A stretch of DNA of 26,452 nucleotides from JAWXBM01 sp034440115 (GTDB taxonomy: Bacteria > Pseudomonadota > Gammaproteobacteria > Xanthomonadales > SZUA-36). Location of the stretch: positions 1 through 26,452 of the forward strand of contig JAWXBM010000073.1 in NCBI GenBank assembly GCA_034440115.1, given 5' to 3'. How positions within the stretch are numbered: the first letter of the stretch is position 1; each line of letters starts with the position of its first letter. The notes under the pieces were generated by a model. That model was not told the origin of the DNA, searched no databases, and worked only from the letters and a program-made list of their open reading frames with translations. Of this stretch, positions 1-7,297 are shown piece after piece. The position numbers and the translations under genes are program-made.

Positions 1-300
1 AGCCCGAGCCCTGCCATCATCTGCAGCAGCGTTAGCGCCCGAACTGGCGACTTCCGTGCTGTTTACCGATTGCTCAAATTCGTCAGTTTGCATGATCTTG
101 GCTACTGACTCATCTCCCAACACAACATCTTCGTCGCTGATCTGATCTGACTGGTAACGCTCAGCGGGCGCTATGGTACCCGCCATATTTCCTTCACCTG
201 GAGGCCAAGCGCCGCTCAACACCATCACTGCAGCAAAAGCCAGCCCAATGGTAACGAGCAGAACAGCCAACTTGGACACGCCTGTATTTTTGGTACGCAT
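1..300 (-). CDS. Membrane-anchored protein of unknown function, C-terminus beyond window edge
   Basis: This frame starts at the ATG complementary to 298-300 and stays open for 100 codons to the window edge, so the gene is partial at its 3' end. The Shine-Dalgarno CAGGAG lies about 8 bases upstream. Residues 9-30 (KLAVLLVTIGLAFAAVMVLS) form one hydrophobic segment after a short basic N-terminus, so it is either a signal anchor or an uncleaved signal peptide. The rest is acidic and low in hydrophobicity, as expected for a periplasmic tail. It follows the ECF sigma and anti-sigma genes on the same strand after a 112-base gap that contains a hairpin. I do not recognise the family. A role in the sigma/anti-sigma circuit is inferred from position only. 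Confidence 0.7.
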   Translation of the reverse strand, partial: MRTKNTGVSKLAVLLVTIGLAFAAVMVLSGAWPPGEGNMAGTIAPAERYQSDQISDEDVVLGDESVAKIMQTDEFEQSVNSTEVASSGANAAADDGRARA

Positions 301-365
301 TGTTTCTACTCCTGAACACAACATTCGAGCTCGTTCACGCGTGCGCGGAAATCACAGCCCTTTAT

Positions 366-418
366 GGGTGATGGGAATGATCGACGTCTTTCCGGCGCCG
401 ATCATCCCGGCCTCACCC
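366..418 (-). other. Intercistronic hairpin after the anti-sigma gene
   Basis: The exact inverted repeat ATGATCG (377-383) and CGATCAT (399-405) has a 15-base loop. Imperfect pairing extends outward, with GGGTGATGGG on one side and CCCGGCCTCACCC on the other. The structure overlaps the stop codon of the anti-sigma gene (413-415) and precedes the next gene. No T-run follows it on the minus strand, so it is not a classical terminator. It may attenuate or process the transcript between the anti-sigma gene and the downstream gene. Confidence 0.45.
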
Positions 419-1186
419 CCCGAAAGCTATAGAGCCTTTGAAAATCCTCATACTGTCCTGGCTGATGGTGACACCAAGATCCCTGACTCCATCATTCACC
501 CCATCCAATGGTCGCAGAAACAACACGAACTGCTGCGAACCCTGGTTTACCACCCGCACATTCCCCCCGGAAACTTCTAGTACGCTAACACCTTCATTAT
601 CGTCTGCGAAACCACCAAATTGTAAACCTGCGGCAGCAAGCTGAATATCGATATCTACCGATTCGGCTGAATCAAGGTCAAATTGCAGCGCCATTGCGCC
701 ATCCAGCTCCTTGAGCAGCACCGAGCCTGTAACTGCTGCCAAATCCACTGCCAACTGCCCGCGGGACGCTTTGGGCAAGACCTCACCGTGCTTGACCATG
801 GTACCTACCAGGCTGGACATTTCGTCGTCCGTCGATGGCAGCAACTTCACCACGCCAACGCTCAGCAGCATTCCGGCGGCTACCGCCAGTCCGTATGAAG
901 CAGGCGGAAACCAATTCCTCAACCAGGCAGGCAACTGGCGCGGGGATGGCAGCTCGATACTGTCCAGTATGCGGCGGTTCAGCCCTGCAGGAAGATCCAG
1001 TTCTTTCATTCCATTGAGAATCTTTGCCAGGTGCAGCATTTCGTCGCGAAATGCCCTGGCTGCAGCGGAGCTTGCCAGTGCAGTCTTCAGTTCATCACGG
1101 TCGCTTGCAGCGAGGACGCCGTCGACTTCGGACTGAATCAAATCGGTAATTCGCTCATTCAAGGTATTCACATTATCCGTATTCAC
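413..1186 (-). CDS. Single-pass membrane anti-sigma factor
   Basis: This gene encodes 257 residues from a GTG start whose GTGA overlaps the TGA stop of the sigma gene, with GGGGG a few bases upstream, so translation is probably coupled. The N-terminal ~90 residues are charged and helical, which fits a cytoplasmic sigma-binding domain. They lack the HxxxCxxC zinc motif of ZAS-type anti-sigma factors. One membrane segment follows at about residues 97-116 (SYGLAVAAGMLLSVGVVKLL). About 140 residues of predicted periplasmic domain remain, rich in beta-type sequence. Gene order and topology match RseA/FecR-like regulators, where the membrane protein holds the ECF sigma inactive until an envelope signal arrives. 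The signal sensed cannot be read from the sequence. Confidence 0.8.
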   Translation of the reverse strand: MNTDNVNTLNERITDLIQSEVDGVLAASDRDELKTALASSAAARAFRDEMLHLAKILNGMKELDLPAGLNRRILDSIELPSPRQLPAWLRNWFPPASYGLAVAAGMLLSVGVVKLLPSTDDEMSSLVGTMVKHGEVLPKASRGQLAVDLAAVTGSVLLKELDGAMALQFDLDSAESVDIDIQLAAAGLQFGGFADDNEGVSVLEVSGGNVRVVNQGSQQFVLFLRPLDGVNDGVRDLGVTISQDSMRIFKGSIAFGG

Positions 1187-1722
1187 ATTATCCCCCTGTC
1201 TGCCAGATAGGCCTTCATGATCTGGCGTGCAGAATACAAGCGCGATTTAACCGTCTTTTCGGGGATATGCAGCACATCGCTGATGTCTTGGTAACTCAAG
1301 TCAGAGAAATGTCTCAGCACCACTACCACCCGATAATCTTCCTGTAATTTCATCAGGCCATCCTGCACAAAATCAGCGAGCTGTTCGGCATTCAAACTGC
1401 TCTCAGGATTTTCCACACTGACGAACTGCTCTTCTTCAAGAGTTTGTTCATTGCGTGTCCTGTTTCTGTGGTTGATGGCTTCATTTATCGCTATCCGGTA
1501 AATCCAACTGAAAAATTTGAACTTCGGGTTGTACTGGTCGAGCCTTTCGAACACCTTCAAAAACACCACCTGGGTTACATCGGCTGCGTCATCCGGCTTC
1601 CCCAGAACGCGATAAGCAGCATTAAATATCGGGCGTTCGTACTCTTTCACCAGTTGGCCCAAGGCCACCCGGTCGCCCAGTCTGCATCGGTTGATCAGCT
1701 CGTGGTCCCGGTTGTCATTCAT
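1183..1722 (-). CDS. ECF-type (RpoE-like) RNA polymerase sigma factor
   Basis: The 179-residue product has the two-domain layout of ECF sigma factors. Region 2 spans about residues 25-92 and includes DDAADVTQVVFLKVFERLDQY and FFSWIYRIAINEAINHRN. Region 4 spans about 118-172 and includes LSYQDISDVLHIPEKTVKSRLYSARQIMK, the helix-turn-helix that reads the -35 element. It would direct RNA polymerase to a small regulon, probably for envelope or stress functions. The start ATG is complementary to 1720-1722, with a weak GGCGG upstream. Its last codons overlap the anti-sigma gene by four bases, so the two form one operon. The 80 bases upstream are very A/T rich, and I could not identify a convincing autoregulatory ECF promoter there. 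Confidence 0.93.
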   Translation of the reverse strand: MNDNRDHELINRCRLGDRVALGQLVKEYERPIFNAAYRVLGKPDDAADVTQVVFLKVFERLDQYNPKFKFFSWIYRIAINEAINHRNRTRNEQTLEEEQFVSVENPESSLNAEQLADFVQDGLMKLQEDYRVVVVLRHFSDLSYQDISDVLHIPEKTVKSRLYSARQIMKAYLADRGIM

Positions 1723-1804
1723 AATTACCGCCGACGCTGGCGAAAGTTGGCGAAAAAATAAAAAATATTTTCAGGCAGGTTTTTTTACGGTGATTCACTT
1801 TGAA

Positions 1805-2101
1805 TTATGTACCTAAAACTTTGATATTAAACAATTTATCGAAACCAGAATAACGAAAAATATCGATGATATGGGGGTTAACATTGATCAGGGACATACC
1901 AGAGGATCCGGCCAGCATGCGTTTGTGCGTCTTCAGCAACACCCCCAGGCCAGCGCTGGAAATGTAATCCAAGGTGGCCATGTCCAAAACACAGGGGCCA
2001 GCCAATTGGTCGAGAAATTGCTGAGCATGGGCCGCCTGCGCAGCGTCCAGTCGCCCTGTCAGCCCAACTTCACTTTTGTCATTGAAGGCTATTTCAAACA
2101 T
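1805..2101 (-). CDS. STAS-domain anti-sigma factor antagonist
   Basis: The 98-residue single-domain protein carries the SpoIIAA/RsbV signature DYISSAGLGVLL at residues 45-56. Ser48 or Ser49 is the expected phosphorylation site. In partner switching, the unphosphorylated STAS protein binds the kinase and frees its target; the kinase inactivates STAS by phosphorylation and a PP2C phosphatase restores it. Its start overlaps the end of the kinase gene by eight bases, so they are co-transcribed and probably made in fixed ratio. The phosphatase gene lies just upstream, so all three components of the switch are adjacent. Confidence 0.9.
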   Translation of the reverse strand: MFEIAFNDKSEVGLTGRLDAAQAAHAQQFLDQLAGPCVLDMATLDYISSAGLGVLLKTHKRMLAGSSGMSLINVNPHIIDIFRYSGFDKLFNIKVLGT

Positions 2102-2507
2102 TTTCTTTGACCGCTTTTATCGTGAAAGTGATTCTACTCTGGCGATTGTTGTATTCGTAGTGAATCGAATCGACCATCTTCAGCACCAGGTACAACCCCA
2201 AACCACCTGGAGTGCGCTCGGCAACCGGCGCATCGATATCCACTTCATTTAACACTGTGGGATCAAAACGCTTGACATCAAAGTCAGTCAAGCCGACCTG
2301 TATGCCCCTGTCCACGGTGCTCATTTCGAGCAATATCCTGGCAGCGGTTTCGGTGTTGTAATTCACCATGTTGACAAACAACTCTTCTATGCATAAATCC
2401 ACCGCAGTTCGCAGTGAAACGTCTACTCCGTTGCTGCTGAAAAACTTTTCCGTATCGTCCACGATACGGCTGATTTCATCAAAACTGCGTTCATATTCCT
2501 CGCGCAT
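2094..2507 (-). CDS. RsbW/SpoIIAB-like serine-protein kinase (HATPase)
   Basis: The 137-residue protein consists of one GHKL ATPase domain. The N-box is seen as CIEELFVNMVNY (about residues 39-50) and the G-box as TPGGLGLYLV (about 99-108). There is no dimerisation/His domain, which marks it as a partner-switching anti-sigma kinase rather than a two-component sensor. It should phosphorylate the STAS protein encoded by the overlapping downstream gene. A strong GGAGGAAGG lies about 10 bases before the ATG. The usual second output is a sigma factor or another effector. The only sigma gene here is the ECF factor at 1183-1722, but RsbW-type kinases normally bind SigB-type sigmas, so the target remains open. 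Confidence 0.88.
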   Translation of the reverse strand: MREEYERSFDEISRIVDDTEKFFSSNGVDVSLRTAVDLCIEELFVNMVNYNTETAARILLEMSTVDRGIQVGLTDFDVKRFDPTVLNEVDIDAPVAERTPGGLGLYLVLKMVDSIHYEYNNRQSRITFTIKAVKENV

Positions 2508-2614
2508 GATTATGCCTTCCTCCAGGAAACTCGATTCATTTTTGCCAGATTAAACCCGCTCTCCAGCCAGCAACGCAGCTCTGTGAGCCGAACTTGCAGT
2601 TTACCCCAGAGCGC

Positions 2615-3898
2615 TCACTGCGGCCGATTCTTCGACTCTGTCTGGCGCTTTACGATGACTGCGGTTATGTCATCCAGTTGAGCCGCTCCGGCACCAAACT
2701 CATTGATTAGTTGCAGCAACAGCTTACCCGACTCACGGGCAGGCAGGCGGTGATGGTCCGATAGCCATTGCTCCACTCGCTGCTGACCAAATTCAGCGCC
2801 TTGATCGCTGACATACTCATAAATCCCATCCGACAGCAGGGCCAGCACATCACCCGGCTCAAATACAAACATTTGTGCTTCGCCCGGGCTGTCTATCTCC
2901 ATCACGCCTAGCGGAAACGTGGAAGGAGGCCGCCACTCACACTGTCCACTTGCGGCATGAAAGAACAGGATGGGCCCTTGCCCGCCGGAGTAGTACTCCA
3001 GGGTGTGGGACACGGGATCAAGCATGCCCATGAATGCCGTTATGAATCTGTCATCCGGCAAATCTTCAGACAACTGGTTATTGACATGGGTATAGGCCTG
3101 ATCCAGATCTGCTCCGCAGCGAAAGGCCACGCGCAACATGGCTTGCATTTGAGTGGCTGACAGGGCGGGTCCGAAACCATGTCCGGTGGCATCCCCCACC
3201 AGCATGAACAGCTGGTCTTTCAACATGACCAGGTCAAACGTGTCGCCGCCGGTTTGTTCGGTAGGCAAAAATTGACCATGCAGGTCATAGCCGGATACAA
3301 CCGGCATTTTATCGGGCAATGTTCCCATCTGGATTTCACGTGCCAGTGAGACTTCTTCGTCCAGGCGCTCTTTCAACAACAGCGCTTCGGTCAATTGGGT
3401 GCGTTGCAGGGCCACCGCACACTGGGCGGCCAAAGTGGTAGCCAGCAGTTCATCATTGTGTTCAAAAACTCCACCGTGCTTATTCAGCAACTGCATTACA
3501 CCCACCGGCTCCCCCTGGCGGCCCATCAGAGGAATACTCAAAATGGAGTGTGTTCTGTAACCCGTGCGGTGATCCATAGCCTGGTTGAAGCGGCTATCGG
3601 CATAGGCGTCCGTTACATTGATGATGCTTTGTTGCGACAGGCATTCCCCTACCAGGCCCTGATCTGCTGGCACCCGCAACTCCGGGACCCGGGCTGGTAT
3701 CTTCAGCACCAGTTCTTTTTGCGCGGCGTCAAACATCCACAAGCTGCCCCGGTCAGCCAACAAGACCTCGCGCCCCGCCTCAACCACCTCATTAAGCAAT
3801 TGCATCAGGTCATACGTTGCCGCGAGTTTCTGACTGACATCCAGGATGCGCAGCAAAGCGTCACGCGAAAGCGTTTCCTGCCCGGTCAAATCATTCAT
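2615..3898 (-). CDS. GAF-domain PP2C/SpoIIE-type serine phosphatase
   Basis: The 427-residue protein has an N-terminal GAF sensor domain (about 25-167), a helical linker (about 168-195) and a C-terminal PP2C/SpoIIE phosphatase domain (about 205-418). The metal-binding motifs are visible: GGDTFD (217-222), GDATGHG (235-241), SDGIYE (356-361) and the terminal LDDITAVIV (DD at 409-410). By homology to RsbU-type proteins it dephosphorylates the STAS antagonist, with the GAF domain binding a small ligand or partner as the input. The ATG at 3898 is preceded by GCAGGAG. It is the first gene of the three-gene partner-switching set, 107 bases ahead of the kinase. It is transcribed divergently from the peroxiredoxin, so the shared region 3899-4097 may control both. 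Confidence 0.92.
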   Translation of the reverse strand: MNDLTGQETLSRDALLRILDVSQKLAATYDLMQLLNEVVEAGREVLLADRGSLWMFDAAQKELVLKIPARVPELRVPADQGLVGECLSQQSIINVTDAYADSRFNQAMDHRTGYRTHSILSIPLMGRQGEPVGVMQLLNKHGGVFEHNDELLATTLAAQCAVALQRTQLTEALLLKERLDEEVSLAREIQMGTLPDKMPVVSGYDLHGQFLPTEQTGGDTFDLVMLKDQLFMLVGDATGHGFGPALSATQMQAMLRVAFRCGADLDQAYTHVNNQLSEDLPDDRFITAFMGMLDPVSHTLEYYSGGQGPILFFHAASGQCEWRPPSTFPLGVMEIDSPGEAQMFVFEPGDVLALLSDGIYEYVSDQGAEFGQQRVEQWLSDHHRLPARESGKLLLQLINEFGAGAAQLDDITAVIVKRQTESKNRPQ

Positions 3899-3932
3899 TG
3901 GCGCTCCTGCGACTGCATTTTGCTAATGTAGC

Positions 3933-3958
3933 AGAGATCATTCGGAGAGATCATTCGG
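3933..3958. repeat. Two exact tandem copies of a 13-bp unit
   Basis: The unit AGAGATCATTCGG occurs at 3933-3945 and again immediately at 3946-3958, and the next base also matches. It lies 35 bases upstream of the phosphatase start, in the divergent promoter region. It could be a regulator site for the phosphatase operon or a simple slippage duplication. Confidence 0.9.
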
Positions 3959-3988
3959 ACACTCAGGTCCTGGCTTGGACTGGAATAA

Positions 3989-4003
3989 ATAGCTATTAAC
4001 TAT
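3989..4003 (+). promoter_or_regulatory. Candidate OxyR binding half-site upstream of peroxiredoxin
   Basis: ATAGCTATTAACTAT matches every defined base of the OxyR half-site pattern ATAGnTnnnAnCTAT. It lies 95 bases before the peroxiredoxin start, in an A/T-rich stretch. A second half-site with the usual 7-base spacing would fall at 4011-4025 and matches only partly. OxyR is a LysR-type peroxide sensor that activates peroxidase genes, so the biological context fits. The divergent phosphatase operon could also respond. Confidence 0.6.
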
Positions 4004-4097
4004 TATATTTATTAACTTAATTAATTTTACAAATAACGATGCTCCAACTAGAATGCGCAGCAATCACTGCTACAGAAATGACCAAGGAGTAAACACT

Positions 4098-4658
4098 ATG
4101 AGCGCCCAGAGCAACTGCAATAATGAATCCGTGCTGAACCAGCCAGTGCCAAACGTGGTATTCAAAACACGCGTACGCGATGAGTCAGTGGCAGGCAGCA
4201 ACCCTTTTCGCTGGCAGGACGTTAGCAGCAAGGACATCTTTAGCGGTCGCAAGGTCGTGGTGTTCGCCCTGCCGGGTGCATTTACCCCAACCTGTTCGAG
4301 CACACACCTGCCGGGTTATGAAGAGAAATTTGAAGAGTTCAAGGCATTGGGGGTGGACGATATCTACTGCCTGAGCGTGAATGATGCCTTCACCATGTTC
4401 CAGTGGGGCAATCACCAAGGTGTGAAAAAGGTGAAATTGCTGCCGGATGGCAGTGGCTTTTTCACTGAGCAAATGGGCATGTTGGTGCGCAAGGACAACC
4501 TCGGCTTTGGCGCCCGTTCCTGGCGCTATTCCATGTTGGTGGAAGATGGTGTCGTCACCGCCCTGTTCTCCGAGGAAGGCAAGTGCGACGACTGCGCCAC
4601 CGACCCATTCGAAGTCAGCGATGCTGGCACCATGCTGGAGCATTTGCGCGCCGCTTGA
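4098..4658 (+). CDS. Prx5-type peroxiredoxin
   Basis: This is a 186-residue thiol peroxidase of the AhpC/TSA superfamily. The peroxidatic motif PGAFTPTCSSTHLPGYEE, with its catalytic cysteine after TPT, is characteristic of the Prx5/atypical group that reduces H2O2 and organic hydroperoxides with glutaredoxin or thioredoxin. A later CDDCATDPF adds a C-x-x-C near the C-terminus, which could supply a resolving cysteine. No fused glutaredoxin domain is present, unlike Haemophilus-type PGdx. I chose the ATG at 4098 because AAGGAG lies 8 bases upstream. A longer in-frame start at 4053 has no ribosome binding site and would add unconserved residues. The upstream OxyR-like site suggests peroxide induction. 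Confidence 0.93.
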   Translation: MSAQSNCNNESVLNQPVPNVVFKTRVRDESVAGSNPFRWQDVSSKDIFSGRKVVVFALPGAFTPTCSSTHLPGYEEKFEEFKALGVDDIYCLSVNDAFTMFQWGNHQGVKKVKLLPDGSGFFTEQMGMLVRKDNLGFGARSWRYSMLVEDGVVTALFSEEGKCDDCATDPFEVSDAGTMLEHLRAA

Positions 4659-4745
4659 ACCCCGGAAGTTTCTCAGGCTATGCAGTACAGTGCAAAATAA
4701 CGATTGAGTGGCACTATGCTGGCGGCAGTACATCCGGAGAATGCT

Positions 4746-5483
4746 ATGAGCTTGGCTGAATTTCAAAGGCCATTGTTCCAACAACAGCGCAATGACCCCT
4801 GTTTCTGTGACAGCGGTCAACGGTTCAAATCCTGTTGCGGCAGCCTGGCCAACCCCAGGTTGCCGCCACATGGCGTGCACCGGATCAGCGATTTTCTTTC
4901 GCCGAATGTTTGTAGCGACTGGGTCAGCTATCTGGAAAATCAGCCGCGGCGCCCGTTGTCCATCAACCAGTTGGATCAGCAAAGCGGGTCGGGATTGCGC
5001 GTGCAACGCGATAGCGGACGGGTTACCGATGAAGTTCAGCAGGGCGAACTGACTGAGCCCATTGAAACCGCATTAAAGAGGGCCTTTCAAGAAAACGTGG
5101 CAAACGCTTTTGAGCAGCAGTTTGCCTGGATGGAAGCACCGCAGGTATTACGCTATGAAGCAGGCGGGCTGTACGGTCCACACGCTGACGGAGATCATTT
5201 CAACGCCGCCACCGGTATGTGGCAGAAAGTTCTTGATCGGGATGCCAGCCTGCTGTTGTACCTGAACCAGGATTTCAGCGGTGGTGAACTGAGCTTTGCG
5301 CAGTTCAACTACCGCTACCAGCCCCTTGCTGGAGACCTGCTGTTTTTCCCTTCCAACGGACACTATGCCCACCAGGCCTTGCCGGTAACCAGCGGTGTGC
5401 GTTTTGTGATCGTCAGTTGGGCCGCCTTTCGCGACCTGCCCCGCACACAGGCAGAGCCACCCCTTGGCAGCATCGAGTTCTGA
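4746..5483 (+). CDS. SEC-C motif / 2OG-Fe(II) oxygenase
   Basis: The 245-residue protein begins with a SEC-C zinc motif, NDPCFCDSGQRFKSCCG (16-32). This is followed by a prolyl-4-hydroxylase-like 2-oxoglutarate/Fe(II) dioxygenase domain (about 130-228). The iron ligands are read as H146 and D148 in YGPHADGDHF and H209 in GHYAHQ, with R219 binding 2-oxoglutarate (SGVRFVIVSW). It should hydroxylate a protein or small substrate; which one is unknown. SEC-C motifs usually mediate binding to ribosomes or SecB/SecA-type partners, so a translation- or protein-directed substrate is plausible. The start at 4746 is chosen for CCGGAG about 7 bases upstream; TTG 4704 and ATG 4716 are in-frame alternatives. 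It lies 87 bases after the peroxiredoxin on the same strand. Confidence 0.85.
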   Translation: MSLAEFQRPLFQQQRNDPCFCDSGQRFKSCCGSLANPRLPPHGVHRISDFLSPNVCSDWVSYLENQPRRPLSINQLDQQSGSGLRVQRDSGRVTDEVQQGELTEPIETALKRAFQENVANAFEQQFAWMEAPQVLRYEAGGLYGPHADGDHFNAATGMWQKVLDRDASLLLYLNQDFSGGELSFAQFNYRYQPLAGDLLFFPSNGHYAHQALPVTSGVRFVIVSWAAFRDLPRTQAEPPLGSIEF

Positions 5484-5513
5484 ACGCGGGTTGCAATCAG
5501 GCGCGCATGAGCA

Positions 5514-5861
5514 TCAGTGATGGGTTGAAATGATCTCGGCGGCGGGTCCAAATGCAATCAGGCGACTGAGTTCAATATACTCACCTTCGATAGCCATCAG
5601 AGCAATAAACACCAGCAGGCACAGCGGCGGCACCAGGATGGCATATATCAGCGCCAAACGTTCCCAGGCCATATGCATGAAGATTGCAATAATAAAGCCG
5701 GCTTTCAGAAACATGAACAGCAGGATCAGGCTCCAGCGCAAATAGCCCTCCAGTTGGTAGTAATCCACCGCGTAGGAAAACCCGCTGAGTACGAACAACA
5801 GGCCCCAAACCCAGAAATACACGCTGAGGGGATGTTGTTGGTGTCCTTCTTGTGCCGCCAT
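5514..5861 (-). CDS. Cytochrome c oxidase subunit IV-like small membrane protein
   Basis: The 115-residue protein has three membrane segments (about 13-33, 42-62 and 69-91). It carries the subunit IV/CyoD-like features KAGFIIAIFMHMAWE, a helix ending in HMxWE that is typical of prokaryotic COX4 proteins. It is the last gene of the oxidase operon and would be an accessory subunit for assembly or stability. I use the ATG at 5861, preceded by AAGGAG. An upstream in-frame start would extend into the preceding subunit III gene and lacks a ribosome binding site. It ends facing the oxygenase gene, 30 bases away, with no obvious terminator between them. Confidence 0.85.
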   Translation of the reverse strand: MAAQEGHQQHPLSVYFWVWGLLFVLSGFSYAVDYYQLEGYLRWSLILLFMFLKAGFIIAIFMHMAWERLALIYAILVPPLCLLVFIALMAIEGEYIELSRLIAFGPAAEIISTHH

Positions 5862-5886
5862 CTTGTTCTGCTCCTTTAACCGGTCA

Positions 5887-6579
5887 TCACCACAAGTAGA
5901 AAAATGCGAAAATAAATACCCACACCAAATCCACAAAATGCCAATACAGACCGGCGATTTCTACTGTTTCATAATTACCGTTCTTGTGCCGGTCGTAATA
6001 ACCGCTACCGACCCGCCAGGCCACTACACTGAGATAGATCACACCCGCCGAAACGTGCAGTCCATGGAATCCGGTGATCATGAAAAAGCTGGCCCCAAAC
6101 TGCGCCGCACCCATGGGATTGCCCCAGGGACGCACGCCTTCATCCACAATCAGCTTGGTCCATTCAAAGACCTGCATGCCGACAAACATGGCACCGAGCA
6201 AAGCCGTTGCTGACATCAGCAGAACCGTGAGTTTCTTGTTCTTGCGATAACCGAAGTTCACTGCCAAAGCCATGGTGCCGCTGGAGGTGATCAGCACAAA
6301 GGTCATGATGGCAATCAGGATTAATGGGATGGGGTCACCACCAAAACTCAGGGCAAATACCTCGGAGGGTATGGGCCAGGGCACAGTGGTGGAAATGCGC
6401 AGGCTCATGTAGCTGATCAGGAAGCAGGAGAAGATGAAGGTATCGCTGAGCAGAAAAATCCACATCATGGCTTTTCCCCAGGGCACCTGGAAGACCTGCT
6501 TGTCAGACTCTGCGTCCTGAATCGCTCCACGATTGCCGATGAGGATGTCTGCTGTGCTGGCGAGTGCGTCTTGGGTCAT
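5887..6579 (-). CDS. Cytochrome c oxidase subunit III-like protein (second copy)
   Basis: The 230-residue protein has five membrane segments and the COX3 signature. GMQVFEW carries the conserved helix glutamate at residue 139. FHGLHVSAGVIYL is at 171-183, and YWHFVDLVWVFIFAFFYLW closes the protein. Subunit III associates with subunit I and keeps the proton-input side and O2 channel stable over turnover. The start has GAGGAA upstream. It is the fourth oxidase subunit gene of the operon and follows a divergent COX3 homologue after a 94-base gap. That gap contains two direct copies of TTAGCAGACA (minus strand). The length fits the short bacterial COX3/CyoC type. Confidence 0.92.
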   Translation of the reverse strand: MTQDALASTADILIGNRGAIQDAESDKQVFQVPWGKAMMWIFLLSDTFIFSCFLISYMSLRISTTVPWPIPSEVFALSFGGDPIPLILIAIMTFVLITSSGTMALAVNFGYRKNKKLTVLLMSATALLGAMFVGMQVFEWTKLIVDEGVRPWGNPMGAAQFGASFFMITGFHGLHVSAGVIYLSVVAWRVGSGYYDRHKNGNYETVEIAGLYWHFVDLVWVFIFAFFYLW

Positions 6580-6673
6580 TTTTTGTTCCTCGCTATCTCT
6601 TGATTTGTTTCTGTTTTGAGTCGTGTCTGCTAAGCGTCATGTCTGCTAAAACTTGGCCCGTTTGAATTGGACA

Positions 6674-7297
6674 CTAGCTGCTGAGCAATAAGTAAAAAAG
6701 TAAAAACCACACCAGCAACAGGAAATGCCAGTAAATGGCACATAAGCCCAGGCGATCTGGCAAGGCAGGATTCTCTGCATTGTGCCAGGCATCAAGCCCA
6801 GCGCGTGACAGGAACCACATGCCACCCAGCAAATGCACTGCATGGATGGCAGTGAACATATAAAAGAATGCATTGGAGGCGTTGTTTTGCGCATACAAGC
6901 CGGCGGCCAGCATTTCCCGCCAGGCCTGGAACTGGCCAAAGATGAAACCGGTAGTCAGCAACAGGGCTGCCAGCAGAAACAACTTCATGGCTTTCAAACT
7001 CTGCGCTTTTGCCGAGTTGACAGACAGTTGTAAAAAAATGCTAGCCAGCATCAATAACAGAGTGTTAAGCCACAGAATGCCGGGCTCGCTGACTTTCACC
7101 CAATCGCCGTAAGTCATGCGCATCTGGTGCGAAACACTGAACAACAAAAACATACTGGTGACCACGGCCAGGAACAGGTACAAGCCAGTTTTTCCGGTCG
7201 GGCGCACCGACAGGTCATCGTGCAGATCGGCTATTTCTCCCGAATTTTCCCAGGATTTTTCAGTAATTTTATTGAGCCAACTCATGCGCGCCTTCAT
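6674..7297 (-). CDS. Divergent cytochrome c oxidase subunit III-like protein
   Basis: The 207-residue protein has five predicted membrane segments (about 36-56, 73-93, 103-123, 143-163 and 187-205). Weak but clear COX3 landmarks are present: AIHAVHLLGGMWFL matches the HGLHVxxG motif, and IYWHFLLLVWFLLFYLLL matches the C-terminal YWHFVDxVW. The glutamate conserved in helix III of classical COX3 appears to be replaced by glutamine (GQFQAW). It overlaps the COX1 stop by four bases (ATGA), with GAGGAAGG upstream. It is distinct from the second COX3-like gene at 5887, so the operon carries two type III proteins, as in coxMNOP-type oxidases of rhizobia. Its separate role is unknown. Confidence 0.85.
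   Translation of the reverse strand: MKARMSWLNKITEKSWENSGEIADLHDDLSVRPTGKTGLYLFLAVVTSMFLLFSVSHQMRMTYGDWVKVSEPGILWLNTLLLMLASIFLQLSVNSAKAQSLKAMKLFLLAALLLTTGFIFGQFQAWREMLAAGLYAQNNASNAFFYMFTAIHAVHLLGGMWFLSRAGLDAWHNAENPALPDRLGLCAIYWHFLLLVWFLLFYLLLSS

Noticed and set aside
1723..1804. ECF-type autoregulatory promoter before the sigma gene
   Set aside because: CCAACTT followed by TAATT can be found, but the -10 would overlap the start codon, so the placement is not credible.
2510..2614. An open stretch of 34 codons in frame after the phosphatase TGA (ALWGKLQVRL...)
   Set aside because: It has no start codon of its own and TGA readthrough has no supporting signal. A stretch of this length is expected by chance.
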